Shown here: positions 12,989 to 25,446 of the stretch, piece by piece | How positions within the stretch are numbered: position 1 is the first letter of the stretch | How the letters are laid out: the number at the start of each line of letters is the position of its first letter | Assembly: GCA_954871525.1 (NCBI GenBank) | Contig: OX940863.1 | Location: 7,168,001-7,232,000, forward strand | DNA length: 64,000 nucleotides | Direction of reading: 5' to 3' | DNA from: Parietaria judaica | Taxonomy: Eukaryota > Streptophyta > Magnoliopsida > Rosales > Urticaceae | Notes under the pieces: generated by a model | Told to the model about the DNA's origin: nothing | Database searches by the model: none | What the model saw: only the letters and a program-made list of their open reading frames with translations | Program-made: the position numbers and the translations under genes

Positions 12989-15900
12989 AGCATTTCCTAT
13001 GGCATTTCTCGTCAACATTTTAATCCTTGCATATTTTTGCATGAGAACTCTTGTTATATTCAAATTCCAATGTATAAGCCCTAAAATCATTATTTTTTCA
13101 ATTGGTTCGAAATTTTAGGTCATAAACAATGTAAAATAAAGAAATGCTATAGGAAATGCATTTCCTATGGCATTTCTCGTCAACAATTTAATCCTTGCAT
13201 ATTTTTGCATGAGAACTCTTGTTATATTCAAATTCCAATGTATAAGCCCTAAAATCATTTTTTTTTCAATTGGTTCGAAATTTAAGGTTGTACAAAATGT
13301 AAAATAAAGAAATGCTATAGGAAATGCTATAGCATTTCCTATGGCATTTCTCGTCAAAAATTTAATCCTTGCATATTTTTGCATGAGAACTCTTGTTATA
13401 TTCAAATTCCAATGTATAAGCCCTAAAATCATTATTTTTTCAATTGGTTCGAAATTTAAGGTTGTAAAAAATGTAAAATAAAGAAATGCTATAGGAAATG
13501 CTATAGCATTTCGTATGGAATTTCTCGTCAACAATTTAATCCTTGCATATTTTTGCATGAGAACTCTTGTGATATTCAAATTCCTATGTATAAGCCCTAA
13601 AATCATTATTTTTTTGATTGGTTCGACTTTTAGGTCGTAAACAATGTAAAATTAAGAAATGCTATGGGAAATGCTATAGCATTTCCTATGGAATTTAACG
13701 TCAACAATTTAATCCTTGCATATTTTTGCATGAGAACGCTTCTAATATTAAAATTTCAATGTATAAGCCCTAAAATCATTATTTTTTCAATCGGTTCGAA
13801 ATTTAAGGTTGTAAAAAATGTAAAATAAAGAAATGCTATAGGAAATGCTATATCATTTCGTATGGCATTTCTCGTCAACAATTTAATCCTTGCATATTTT
13901 TGCATGAGAACTCTTGTTATATTCAAATTCTAATGTATAAGCCCTAAAATCATTATTTTTTCAATTGGTTCGAAAATTAAGGTTGTAAAAAATGTAAAAT
14001 AAAGAAATTCTATAGGAAATTCTATAGCATTTCATATGGCATTTCTCAACAACATTTTAATCCTTGTAAATTTTTGCATGAGTATATTCAAATTCCAATG
14101 TATAAGCCCTAAAATCATTATTTTTTCAATTGGTTCGAAATTTAAGGTTGTAAAAAATGTCAAATAAAGAAAATCTATAGGAAATTCTATAGCATTTCCT
14201 ATGGCATTTCTCGTCAACATTTTTATCCTTGCATATTTTTGCATGAGAACCCTTGTTATATTCAAATTCCAAGTTATAAGCCCTAAAATAATTATTTTTT
14301 CAATTGGTTCGAAATTTTAGGTTGTAAAAATGTAAAATAAAGAAATTCTATTGGAAATGCTATAGCATTTCGTATGGCATTTCTCGTCAACAATTTAATC
14401 CTTGCATATTTTTGCATGAGAACTCTTGTTATATTCAAATTCCAATGTATAAGCACTAAAATCATTATGTTTTCAATTGGTTCGAAATTTAAGGTTGTAA
14501 AAAATGTAAAAGAAAGAAATGCTATAGGAAATGCTATAGCATTTCGTTTGGCATTTCTCGTCAACAATTTAATCCTTGCATATTTTTGCATGAGAACTCT
14601 TTTTATATTCAAATTCCAATGTATAAGCCCTAAAATAATTATTTTTTCAATTGGTTCGACTTTTAGGTCGTAAACAATGTAAAATAAAGAAATGCTATAG
14701 GAAATGCTATAGCATTTCCTATGGAATTTCTCGTCAACAATTTAATCCTTGCATATTTTTGCATGAGAACTCTTGTTATATTCAAATTCCAATGTATAAG
14801 CCCTAAAATCATTATTTTTTCAATTGGTTTGAAATTTTAGGTCGTAAACCATGTAAAATAAAGAAATGCTATAGGAAATGCTATAGCATTTCCTATGGCA
14901 TTTCTCGTCAACAATTTAACTTTGCATATTTTTGCATGAGAACTCTTGTTATATTCAAATTCCAATGTATAAGCCCTAAAATCATTATTTTTTTCAATTG
15001 GTTCGACTTTTAGGTCGTAAACAATGTAATATAAAGAAATGCTATAGGAAATGCTATAGCATTTCCTATGGCATTTCTCGTCAACAATTTAATCCTTGCA
15101 TATTTTTGCATGAGAACTCTTGTTATATTCAAATTCGAATGTATAATCCCTAAAATAATTATTTTTTCAAATTGTTCGAAATTTAAGGTTGTAAAAAATG
15201 TAAAATAATGAAATTCTATAGGAAATTCTATAGCATTTCATATGGCATTTCTCCACAATATTTTAATCCTTGCATATTTTTGCATGAGTATATTCAAATT
15301 CCAATGTATAAGCCCTAAAATCATTATTTTTTCAATTGGTTCGAAATTTAAGGTTGTAAAAAATGTCAAATAGAGAATTTCTATAGGAAATTCTATAGCA
15401 TTTCCTATGGCATTTCTCGTCAACATTTTAATCCTTCCATATTTTAGCATGAGAACTCTTGGTATATTCAAATTCCAAGTTATAAGCCCTAAAATCATTA
15501 TTTTTTCAATTGGTTCGAAATTTAAGGTTGTAAAAAATGTAAAATAAAGAAATTCTATTGGAAATGATATAGAATTTCGTATGGCATTTCTCGTCAACAA
15601 TTTAATCCTTGCATATTTTTGCATGAGAACTCTTGTTATATTCAAATTCCAATGTATAAGCCCTAAAATCATTATTTTTTCAATTGGTTCGAAATTTAAG
15701 GTTGTAAAAAATGTAAAATAAAGAAATGCTATAGGAAATGCTATAGCATTTCGTATGGCATTTCTCGTCAACAATTTAATCCTTGCATATTTTTGCATGA
15801 GAACTCTTGTTATATTCAAATCCCAATGTATAAGCCCTAAAATCATTATTTTTTCAATTGGTTCGAAATTTTAGGTCGTAAACCATGTAAAATAAAGAAA

Positions 15901-16431
15901 TGCTATAGGAAATGCTATAGCATTTTCTATGGCATTTCTCGTCAACAATTTAACCTTGCATATTTTTGCATGAGAACTCTTGTTATATTCAAATTCCAAT
16001 GTATAAGCCCTAAAATCATTATTTTTTCAATTGGTTCGACTTTTAGGTCGTAAACAATGTAATATAAAGAAATGCTATAGGAAATTCTATAGCATTTCCT
16101 ATGGTATTTCTCGTCAACAATTTAATCCTTGCATATTTTTGCATGAGAACTCTTGTTATATTCAAATTCCAATGTATAATCCCTAAAATAAATATTTTTT
16201 CAAATTGTTCGAAATTTAAGGTTGTAAAAAATGTAAAATAAAGAAATTCATTATGAAATTCTATAGCATTTCATATGGCATTTCTCGTCAATATTTTAAT
16301 CCTTGCATATTATGGTTGTAAAAAATGTCAAATAAAGAAATTCTATAGGAAATTCTATAGCATTTCCTATGGCATTTCTCGTCAACATTTTAATCCTTGC
16401 ATATTTTTGCATGAGAACTCTTGTTATATTC
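12989..16431 (-). repeat. 3,614-bp tandem duplication, copy 2 (truncated, with 71-bp deletion)
   Basis: Matches copy 1 almost base for base up to 16,310, with rare differences such as GGTTTGAAATTTTAGG near 14,828. It then lacks 71 bp and stays alignable until about 16,431, where AATTCCAAGTTATAAG replaces AATTCCAATGTATAAG and the match is lost. Confidence 0.86.
16305..16320 (-). other. 71-bp deletion junction
   Basis: Copy 1 reads GCATATTTTTGAATGAG at 12,691 and reaches TATGGTTGTAAAAAATGTC only at 12,768. Here GCATAT is joined directly to TATGGTTGTAAAAAATGTC. The offset between copies falls from 3,614 to 3,543 bp. A few shared T/A bases at the join fit a microhomology or slippage deletion. 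The result is a partial monomer. Confidence 0.88.
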
Positions 16432-17815
16432 AAATTCCAAGTTATAAGCCCTAAAATCATTATTTTTTTATTTGGTTCGAGATTTAAGGTTGTAAAAAAT
16501 GTAAAATAAAGAAATCGTATAGGAAATTCTATAGCATTTCCTATGGCATTTCTCGTCAACAATTTAATCCTTGCATATTTTTGCATGAGAACTCTTGTTA
16601 TATTCAAATTCCAATGTATAAGCCCTAAAATCATTATTTTTTCAATTGGTTCGAAATTTAAGGTTGTAAAAAATTTAAAATAAAGAAATGCTATAGGAAA
16701 TGCTAGCATTTCCTATGGCATTTCTCGTCAACAATTTAATCCTTGCATATTTTTGCATGAGAACTCCTGTTATATTCAAATTCCAATGTATAAGCCCTAA
16801 AAAATTATTTTTTCTACTGGTTCGAAATTTTAGGTCGGAAACAATGTAAAATAAAGAAATGCTATAGGAAATGCTAGCATTTCCTATGGCATTTCTCGTC
16901 AAAAATTTAATCCTTGCATATTTTTGCATGAGAGCTCTTGTTATATTCAAATTCCAATGTATAAGCCCTAAAATCATTATTTTTTCAATTGGTTCGAATT
17001 TTAAGGTTGAAAAAAATGTAAAATAAAGAAGTCCTATCGGAAATTCTATAGCATTTCCTATGGCATTTCTCGTCAACAATTTAATCCTTGTATATTTTTG
17101 CATGAGAACTCTTGTTATATTCAAATTCCAATGTATAAGCCCTAAAATCATTATTTTTTCAACTGGTTCGAAATTTAAGGTTGTAAAAAATGTAAAATAA
17201 AGAAATGCTATAGGAAATGCTATAGCATTTCGTATGGCATTTCTCGTCAACAATTTAATCCTTGCATATTTTTGCATGAGAACTATTTTTATATTCAAAT
17301 TCCAATGTATAAGCCCTAAAATCATTATTTTTTCAATTGGTTCGACTTTTAGGTCGTAAACAATGTAAAAAAAAAGAAATGCTATAGGAAATGCTATAGC
17401 ATTTCCTATGGCATTTCTCGTCAACAATTTAATCCTTGCATATTTTTGCATGAGAACTCTTGTTATATTCAAATTCCAATGTATAAGCTTTAAAATCATT
17501 ATTTTTTCAATTGGTTTGAAATTTAAGGTTGAAAAAAATGTAAAATAAAGAAATGCTATAAAAAATGCTATAACATTTCCTATGGCATTTCTTGTCAACA
17601 ATTTAATCCTTGCATGTTTTTGCATGAGAACTCTTGTTATATTCAAATTCCAATGTATAAGCCCTAAAATAATTATTTTTTCAATTGGTTCGAAACTTAA
17701 GGTTGTAAAAAATGTCAAATAAAGAAATGGTATAGCATTTCCTATGGCATTTCTCGTCAACAATTTAATACTTGCATATTTTTGCATGAGAACTCTTGTT
17801 ATATTCAAATTTCAA
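16432..17815 (-). repeat. Left-arm segment next to the strand switch
   Basis: About eight minus-strand monomers outside the 3,614-bp duplication. The start (AATTCCAAGTTATAAG, GGTTCGAGATTTAAGG) resembles 3.4-3.5 kb. Private features include GTCCTATCGGAAATTC near 17,032, an extended A-run in AATGTAAAAAAAAAGAAATG near 17,365, and AAAAATGCTATAACATTTCC near 17,560. The final monomer is cut at 17,815. Confidence 0.8.
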
Positions 17816-17845
17816 CATTTAAATTTTAATATTAATAGCATTCTC
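17790..17845. other. Head-to-head strand-switch junction of the array
   Basis: The left arm ends with GAACTCTTGTTATATTCAAA followed by TTTCAA, and the next bases (CATTTAAATTTTAATATTAA, then TAGCATTCTCATG) are the matching part of a forward monomer. Both monomers are cut at the same internal site, next to the ATTGG/CCAAT element, and nothing lies between them. The junction is therefore the centre of an imperfect palindrome. Its two flanking monomers are different subtypes, so the symmetry decays with distance. It could be a real inversion or fold-back event or an assembly artefact. Confidence 0.9.
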
Positions 17846-19004
17846 ATGTAAAAATATGCAAGGATTAAATTGTTGACGTTAAATTCCATAGGAAATGCTA
17901 TAGAATTTCCTATAGCATTTCTTTATTTTACATTGTTTACGACCTAAAAGTCGAACCAATCGAAAAAATAATTATTTTAGGGCTTATACATTGGAATTTG
18001 AATATAACAAGAGTTCTCTTGCAAAATAATGCAAGGATTAAACTGTTGACGAGAAATGCCATACGAAATGCTATAGCATTTCCTATAGCATTTCTTTATT
18101 TTACATTTTTTACAACCTTAAATTTCGAACCAATTGAAAAAATAATGATTTTTGGGCTTATACATTGGAATTTGAATATAACAAGAATTCTCATGAATAA
18201 ATATGCAAGGATTAAATTGTTGACGAGAAATGCCATAGGAAATGCTATAGCATTTCCTATAGCATTTCTTTATTTTACATTGTTTACGACCTTTAAATTT
18301 CGAACCAATTGAAAAAATAATGATTTTAGGCCTTATACATTGGAATTTGAATATAACAAGAGTTCTCATGAAAAAATATGCAAGGATTAAATTTTTGACG
18401 AGAAATGCCATAGGAAATGCTATAGCATTTCCTATAGCATTTATTTATTTTACATTTTTTACAACCTTAAATTTCGAACCAATTGAAAAAATAATGATTT
18501 TAAAGCTTATACATTGGAATTTGAATATAACAAGATTTCTCATGCAAAAATATGCAAGAATAAAATGTTGACGAGAAATGCCATAGGAAATGCTATAGAA
18601 TTTCCTATAGAATTTCTTTATTTGACATTTTGTACAACCTTAAATTTCGAACCAATTGAAAAAATAATGATTTTAGGGCTTATACATTGGAATTTGTATA
18701 TACTCATGCAAAAATATGCAAGGATTAAAATGTTGACGAGAAATGCCATATGAAATGCTATAGAATTTCCTATAGAATTTCTTTATTTTACATCTTTTAC
18801 AACCTTAAATTTTGAACCAATTGAAAAAATAATGATTTTAGGGCTTATACATTGGAATTTGAGTATAACAAGAGTTCTCATGCAAAAATATGCAAGGATT
18901 AAATTGTTGACGAGAAATGCCATAGGAAATGCTATAGCATTTCCTATAGCATTTCTTTATTTGACATTTTTTACAACCTTAAATTTTGAACCAATCGAAA
19001 AAAA
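17816..19004 (+). repeat. Junction-proximal right-arm monomers of left-arm type
   Basis: Forward monomers that carry left-arm markers. The first has GTTGACGTTAAATTCC and CCTAAAAGTCGAACCAATCG, the complement of the left-arm HOR marker unit. One near 18,690 has TTTGTATATACTCATGC, the short subtype otherwise confined to the left arm, followed by CCATATGAAATGC as in left-arm copies. The order (marker unit, CATACGAAATG unit, later the short unit) parallels left-arm order on its own strand. I infer that the left-arm family continues about 1.2 kb past the strand switch. Confidence 0.7.
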
Positions 19005-20348
19005 ATGATTTTAGGGCTTATACATTGGAATTTGAATATAACAAGAGTTCTCATGCAAAAATATGCAAGGATTAAATTGTTGACGAGAAATGCCATAGGA
19101 AATGCTATAGCATTTCCTATAGCATTTCTTTATTTTACATTTTTTACAACCTTAAATTTCGAACCAATTGAAAAAATAATGATTTTAAAGCTTATACATT
19201 GGAATTTTAATATAACAAGAGTTCTCATGCAAAAATATGCAAGGATTAAATTGTTGACGAGAAATGCCATAGGAAATGCTATAGCATTTCCTATAGCATT
19301 TCTTTATTTTACATTTTTTACAACCTTAAATTTCGAGCTAATTGAAAAAGTAATTATTTTAAAGCTTATACATTGGAATTTGAATATAACAAGAGTTCTA
19401 ATGCAAAAATAAGCAAGGATTAAATTGTTGACGAGAAATGCCATAGCTAACATTTCCTATGGCATTTTGTTTATTTTACATTGTTTACGACCTAAATTTC
19501 GAACCAATAGAAAAAATAATGATTTTAGGGATTATACATTGGAATTTGAATATAACAAGAGTTCTCATTAAAAAATATGCAAGGATTAAAATGTTGAAGA
19601 GAAATGCCATAGGAAATGCTTTAGCATTTCCTATAGCATTTCTTTATTTTACATTTTTTACAACCTTAAATTTCAAACCAATTGAAAAAATAATGATTTT
19701 AGGGCTTATACATTGAAATTTTAATATTACAAGTATTCTCATGCAAAAATATGCAAGGATTGAATTGTTGACGTTAAATTCCATAGGAAATGCTATAGCA
19801 TTTTCTAAAGCATTTCTTTATTTTACAATGTTTACGACCTAAAAGTTGAACCAATTGAATATAACAAGAGTTCTCATGCAAAAATATGCAAGGATTAAAT
19901 TGTTGACGAGAAATGCCATACGAAATGATATAGCATTTCCTATATAATTTCTTTATTTTACATTTTTTACAACCTTAAATTTCGAACCAATTGAAAAAAT
20001 AATGATTTTAGGGCTTATACATTGGAATTTGAATATAACAAGAGTTCTCATGCAAAAATATGCAAGGATTAAATTGTTGCCGAGAAATGCCATAGGAAAT
20101 GCTATAGCATTTCCTATATGATTTCTTTATTTATATTTTTTACAACCTTAAATTTCGAACCAATTGAAAAAATAATGATTTAAGGGCTTATAAATTGGAA
20201 TTTGAATATAACAAGAGTTCTCATGCAAAAATATGCAAGGATTAAATTGTTGATGAGAAATGCCATAGGAAATGCTATAGCATTTCCTATAGCATTTATT
20301 TATTTGACATTTTTTACAACCTTAAATTTCGAACCAATTGAATAAATA
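19005..20348 (+). repeat. Block X, paralogous to 43.2-44.6 kb
   Basis: Aligns with 43,228-44,602 at offsets of 24,223-24,254 bp. Shared private variants include GAGTTCTAATGCAAAAATAAGC, AATTTTAATATTACAAGTATT, GACGTTAAATTCC, TTTTCTAAAGCATTTC and TTTATTTATATTTTTTAC. It links the left-arm-like monomers to the six-monomer HOR. It carries one 38-bp deletion not present in X'. Confidence 0.83.
19855..19864 (+). other. 38-bp deletion between TTGAA repeats
   Basis: CCAATTGAATATAACAAG joins the end of one monomer directly to the TTGAATATAAC of the next, skipping the A-run, ATGATTTTAGGGC and ATACATTGG segment. TTGAA flanks the missing 38 bases in intact monomers, so one TTGAA was lost with the intervening bases. 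The paralogue near 44,070 is intact at this position. Confidence 0.85.
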
Positions 20349-22383
20349 ATGATTTTAGGGCTTATACATTGGAATTTGAATATAACAAGAGTTCTCATGC
20401 AAAAATATGCAAGGATTAAATTGTTGGCGAGAAATGCCATAGGAAATGCTATAGCATTTCATATAGAATTTCTTTATTTTACATTTTTTACAACCTTAAA
20501 TTTCGAACCAATTGAAAATTCAATGATTTTAGGGCTTATAAATTGGAATTTGAATATAACAAGAGTTCTCATGCAAAAATATGCAAGGATTAAATTGTTG
20601 ACGAGAAATGCCATAGGAAATGCTAGCATTTCCTATAGCATTTCTTTATTTGACATTTTTTACAACCTTAAATTTTAAACCAATTGAAAAAATAATGATT
20701 TTAGGGCTTATACATTGGAATTTGAATATAACAAGAGTTCTCATGCAAAAATATGCAAGGAATAAATTGTTGACGAGAAATGCCATAGGAAATGCTAGCA
20801 TTTCCTATAGCATTTCTTTATTTTACATTGTTTACGACCTAAAATTTCAAACCAATTGAAAAAGTAATGATTTTAGGGCTTATACATTGGAATTTGAATA
20901 TAACAAGAGTTCTCATGCAAAAATATGAAAGGATTAAAATGTTGACGAGAAATGCCATAGGAAATGCTATAGCATTTCCTATTGCATTTCTTTATTTTAC
21001 CTTTTTTACAACCTTAAATTTCGAACCAATTGAAAAAAAAATGATTTTGGGGCTTATACATTGGAATTTGAATATAACAATAGTTCTCATGCAAAAATAT
21101 GCAAGGATTAAATTTTTGCCGAGAAATGCCATAGAAATGCTATAGCATTTCCTATAGAATTTCTTTATTTTACATTTTTTACAACCTTAAATTTCGAACC
21201 AATTGAAAAAATAATGATTTTAGGGCTTATAAATTGGAATTTGAATATAACAAGAGTTCTCATGCAAAAATATGCAAGGATTAAATTGTTGATGAGAAAT
21301 GCCATAGGAAATGCTCCTATAGCATTTCTTTATTTGACATTTTTTACAACCTTAAATTTCGAACCAATTAAAAAAATAATGATTTTAGGGCTTATACATT
21401 GGAATTTGAATATAACAAGAGTTCTCATGCAAAAATATGCAAGGATTAAATTGTTGCAGAGAAATTCCATAGGACATGCTATAGCATTTCATATAGAATT
21501 TCTTTATTTTACATTTTTTACAACCTTAAATTTCGAACCAATTGAAAAATCAATGATTTTAGGGCTTATAAATTGGAATTTGAATATAACAAGAGTTCTC
21601 ATGCAAAAATATGCAAGGAATAAATTGTTGACGAGAAATGCCATAGGAAACGCTAGCATTTCCTATAGCATTTCTTTATTTGACATTTTTTACAACCTTA
21701 AATTTCAAACCAATTGAAAAAATAATGATTTTAGGGCTTATAAATTGGAATTTGAATATAACAAGAGTTCTCATGCAAAAATATGCAAGGAATAAATTGT
21801 TGACGAGAAATGCCATAGGAAATGATTTCCTATAGCATTTCTTTATTTTACATTGTTTACGACCTAAAATTTCGAACCAATTGAAAAAGTAATGATTTTA
21901 GGGCTTATACATTGGAATTTGAATATAACAAGAGTTCTCATGCAAAAATATGAAAGGATTAAAATGTTGACGAGAAATGCCATAGGAAATGCTATAGCAT
22001 TTCCTATTGCATTTCTTTATTTTACATTTTTTACAACCTTAAATTTCGAACCAATTGAAAAAAAAATGATTTTGGGGCTTGTACATTGGAATTTGAATAT
22101 AACAAGAGTTCTCATGCAAAAATATGCAAGGATTAAATTGTTGCCGAGAAATGCCATAGAAATGCTATAGCATTTCCTATAGAATTTCTTTATTTTACAT
22201 TTTTTACAACCTTAAATTTCGAACCAATAGAAAAAATAATGATTTTAGGGCTTATAAATTGGAATTTGAATATAACAAGAGTTCTCATGCAAAAATATGC
22301 AAGGATTAAATTGTTGATGAGAAATGCCATAGGAAATGCTAGCATTTCCTATAGCATTTCTTTATTTTACATTGTTTACGACC
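20349..22383 (+). repeat. Degenerate six-monomer HOR units (early set)
   Basis: Contains recognisable M2-M6 and M1 monomers of the 1,033-bp HOR in order: M5 starts at 20,867 and 21,892 (spacing 1,025), M6 with TTTTGGGGCTTATACA after each, and M1 with GGAAATGCTCCTATAGC at 21,214. Private variants (TTGTTGGCGAG, TTGTTGCAGAG, GGAAACGCTAGC, GGAAATGATTTCC) show these copies are older or less homogenised than those at 45-60 kb. Confidence 0.8.
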
Positions 22384-23251
22384 TAAAATTTCGAACCAAT
22401 TGAAAAAATAATGATTTTAGGGCTTATACATTGGAATTTGAATATAACAAGAGTTCTCATGCAAAAATATGCAAGGACTAAATTGTTGACGAGAAATGCC
22501 ATATGAAATGCTATAGCATTTCTTATAGCATTTCTTTATTTGACATTTTTTACAACCTTAAATTTCGAACCAATTGAAAAAATAATGATTTTAGGGCTTA
22601 TACATTGGAATTTGAATATAACAAGAGTTCTCATGCAAAAATATGCAAGGATTAAATTGTTGCCGATAAATGCCATAGGAAATGTTATAGCATTTACTAT
22701 AGAATTTCTTTATTTTACATTTTTTACAACCTTAAATTTCGAACCAATTGAAAAAATAATGATTTTAGGGCTTATAAATTGGAATTTGAATATAACAAGA
22801 GTTCTCATGCAAAAATATGCAACGATTAAATTGTTGACGAGAAATGCCATAGGAAATGCTCTAGCATTTCCTATAGCATTTCTTTATTTTACATTGTTTA
22901 CGACCTTAAATTTCGAACCAATTAAAAAAAATGATTTTAAAGCTTATACATTGGAATTTGAATATAACAAGAGTTCTCATGCAAAAATATGCAAGGATTA
23001 AATTGTAGACGAGAAATGCCATAGGAAATGCTATATCTTTATTTTACATTTTTTACAACTTTAAAATTCGAACCAATTGAAAAAATAATGATTTTAAAGC
23101 TTATACATTGGAATTTGAATATAACAAGAGTTCTCATGCAAAAATATGCAAGGATTAAATTGTTGACGAGAAATGCCATAGGAAATGCTAGCATTTCCTA
23201 TAGCATTTCTTTATTTTACATTGTTTACGACCTAAAATTTCGAACCAATTG
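22384..23251 (+). repeat. Y-like segment inserted in the early HOR
   Basis: Monomers carrying CATTTACTATAGAATTTC, GCAACGATTAAATTG and GGAAATGCTCTAGCATTTCC, the signature of block Y and Y', followed by a 17-bp dyad deletion (AAATGCTATATCTTTATT). The M5 of a HOR unit resumes at 23,260. It breaks the six-monomer period, so M5 spacing jumps to 1,368 bp. Confidence 0.75.
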
Positions 23252-23259
23252 AAAAAGTA

Positions 23260-24094
23260 ATGATTTTAGGGCTTATACATTGGAATTTGAATATAACAAG
23301 AGTTCTCATGCAAAAATATGAAAGGATTAAAATGTTGACGAGAAATGCCATAGGAAATGCTATAGCATTTCCTATTGCATTTCTTTATTTTACATTTTTT
23401 ACAACCTTAAATTTCGAACCAATTGAAAAAAAAAATGATTTTGGGGCTTATACATTGGAATTTGAATATAACAAGAGTTCTCATGCAAAAATATGCAAGG
23501 ATTAAATTGTTGCCGAGAAATGCCATAGAAATGCTATAGCATTTCCTATAGAATTTCTTTATTTTACATTTTTTACAACCTTAAATTTCGAACCAATTGA
23601 AAAAATAATGATTTTAGGGCTTATAAATTGGAATTTGAATATAACAAGAGTTCTCATGCAAAAATATGCAAGGATTAAATTGTTGATGAGAAATGCCATA
23701 GGAAATGCTCCTATAGCATTTCTTGATTTGACATTTTTTACAACCTTAAATTTTGAACCAATTAAAAAAATAATGATTTTAGGGCTTATACATTGGAATT
23801 TGAATAGAACAAGAGTTCTCATGCAAAAATATGCAAGGATTAAATTGTTGCCGAGAAATTCCAAAGGTAATGCTATAGTATTTCATATAGAATTTCTTTA
23901 TTTTACATTTTTTACAACCTTAAATTTTGAACCAATTGAAAAATCAATGATTTTAGGGCTTATAAATTGGAATTTGAATATAACAAGAGTTCTCATGCAA
24001 AAATATGCAAGGATTAAATTGTTGACGAGAAATGCCAGCATTTCTTTATTTTACATTGTTTACGACCTAAAATTTCGAACCAATTGAAAAAATA
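23260..24094 (+). repeat. Partial six-monomer HOR unit with fused M3/M4
   Basis: M5 (23,260), M6 (23,434), M1 (23,608) and M2 (23,773) are followed by one monomer that starts as M3 (AATCAATGATTTTAGGGC) and ends as a shortened M4 (GAAATGCCAGCATTTC, TTGTTTACGACC). The same fused end is seen at 60,452-60,797 beside Y', which suggests the HOR/Y boundary was duplicated as a unit. Confidence 0.8.
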
Positions 24095-24764
24095 ATGATT
24101 TTAGGGAATATACATTGGAATTTGAATATAACAAGAGTTCTCATGCAAAAATATGCAAGGACTAAATTTTTGACGAGAAATGCCATAGGAAATGCTATAG
24201 CATTTCCTATAGCATTTCTTTATTTGACATTTTTTACAACCTTAAATTTCGAACCAATTGAAAAAATAATGATTTTAGGGCTTATACATTGGAATTTGAA
24301 TATAACAAGAGTTCTCATGCAAAAATATGCAACGATTAAATTGTTGACGAGAAATGCCATAGGAAATGCTCTAGCATTTTCTATAGCATTTCTTTATTTT
24401 ACATTGTTTACGACCTTAAATTTCGAACCAATTAAAAAAAATGATTTTAAAGCTTATACATTGGAATTTGAATATAACAAGAGTTCTCATGCAAAAATAT
24501 GAAAGGATTAAATTGTAGACGAGAAATGCCATAGGAAATGCTATATCTTTATTTTACATTTTTTACAACCTTAAACTTCGAACCAATTGAAAAAATAATG
24601 AGTATAGGGATTATACATTGGAATTTTAATATAACAAGAGTTCTCATGCAAAAATATGCAAGGATTAAATTGTTGACGAGAAATGCCATAGGAAATCATT
24701 TCCTATAGCATTTCTTTATTTTACATTGTTTACGTACTAAAATTTTGAACCAATTGAAAAAATA
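24095..24764 (+). repeat. Block Y, paralogous to 60.8-61.7 kb
   Basis: Starts with TTTTAGGGAATATACATTGG, found only here and at 60,798. Further shared private marks are GCAACGATTAAATTG, AATGAGTATAGGGATTATAC, GGAAATCATTTCC and GTTTACGTACTAAAATTTTG. The offset is 36,703 bp at the start and about 36,895 bp at the end. It also has the 17-bp dyad deletion near 24,540. Confidence 0.82.
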
Positions 24765-25446
24765 ATGATTTTAGGGCTTATACATTTGAATTTGAATATA
24801 ACAAGAGTTCTCATGCAAAAATATGCAAGGATTAAAATGTTGACGAGAAATGCCATAGGAAATGCTATAGCATTTCCTATAGCATTTCTTTATTTTACAT
24901 TTTTTACAACCTTAAATTTCAAACCAATTGAAAAAATAATGATTTTAGGGCTTATACATTGGAATTTTAATATAACAAGAGTTCTCATGCAAAAATATGC
25001 AAGGATTAAATTGTTGACGAGAAATGCCATAGGAAATGCTATAGCATTTCCTATAGCATTTATTTATTTTACATTTTTTACAACCTTAAATTTCGAACCA
25101 ATTGAAAAAATAATGATTTTAAAGCTTATACATTGGAATTTGAATATAACAAGAGTTCTCATGCAAAAATATGCAAGGATTAAATTGTTGACGAGAAATG
25201 CCATAGGAAATGCTATAGCATTTCTTTATTTTACATTTTTTACAACCTTAAATTTCGAACTAATTGAAAAAATAATGATTTTAAAGCTTATACATTGGAA
25301 TTTGAATATAACAAGAGTTCTCATGCAAAAATATGCAAGGATTAAATTGTTGACGAGAAATGCCATAGGAAATGCTAGCATTTCCTATAGCATTTCTTTA
25401 TTTTACATTTTTTACAACCTTAAATTTCGAACCAATTGAAAAAATA

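Larger units (their letters stand above)
1..17815 (-). repeat. Left arm: minus-strand satellite monomers
   Basis: All monomers here read in reverse complement, with repeated GAGAACTCTTGTTATATTCA and TCCTTGCATATTTTTGCATG on the plus strand. Monomers are more diverged from one another than in the right arm. Two subtypes alternate irregularly: one reads AAGGTTGTAAAAAATGT, the other TTTTAGGTCGTAAACAATGT. A short subtype reads GCATGAGTATATTCAAATTC because about a dozen bases are missing; it occurs near 2.25, 3.26, 4.64, 6.02, 7.55, 8.93, 10.46, 11.67, 12.71, 14.08 and 15.28 kb. That spacing shows long higher-order periods rather than a simple monomer array. Confidence 0.95.

Noticed and set aside
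17780..17850. Strand switch dismissed as assembly error
   Set aside because: I kept it as a finding: both sides are ordinary array sequence, and the left-arm family continues past the join in a sensible order. Only reads can settle it.
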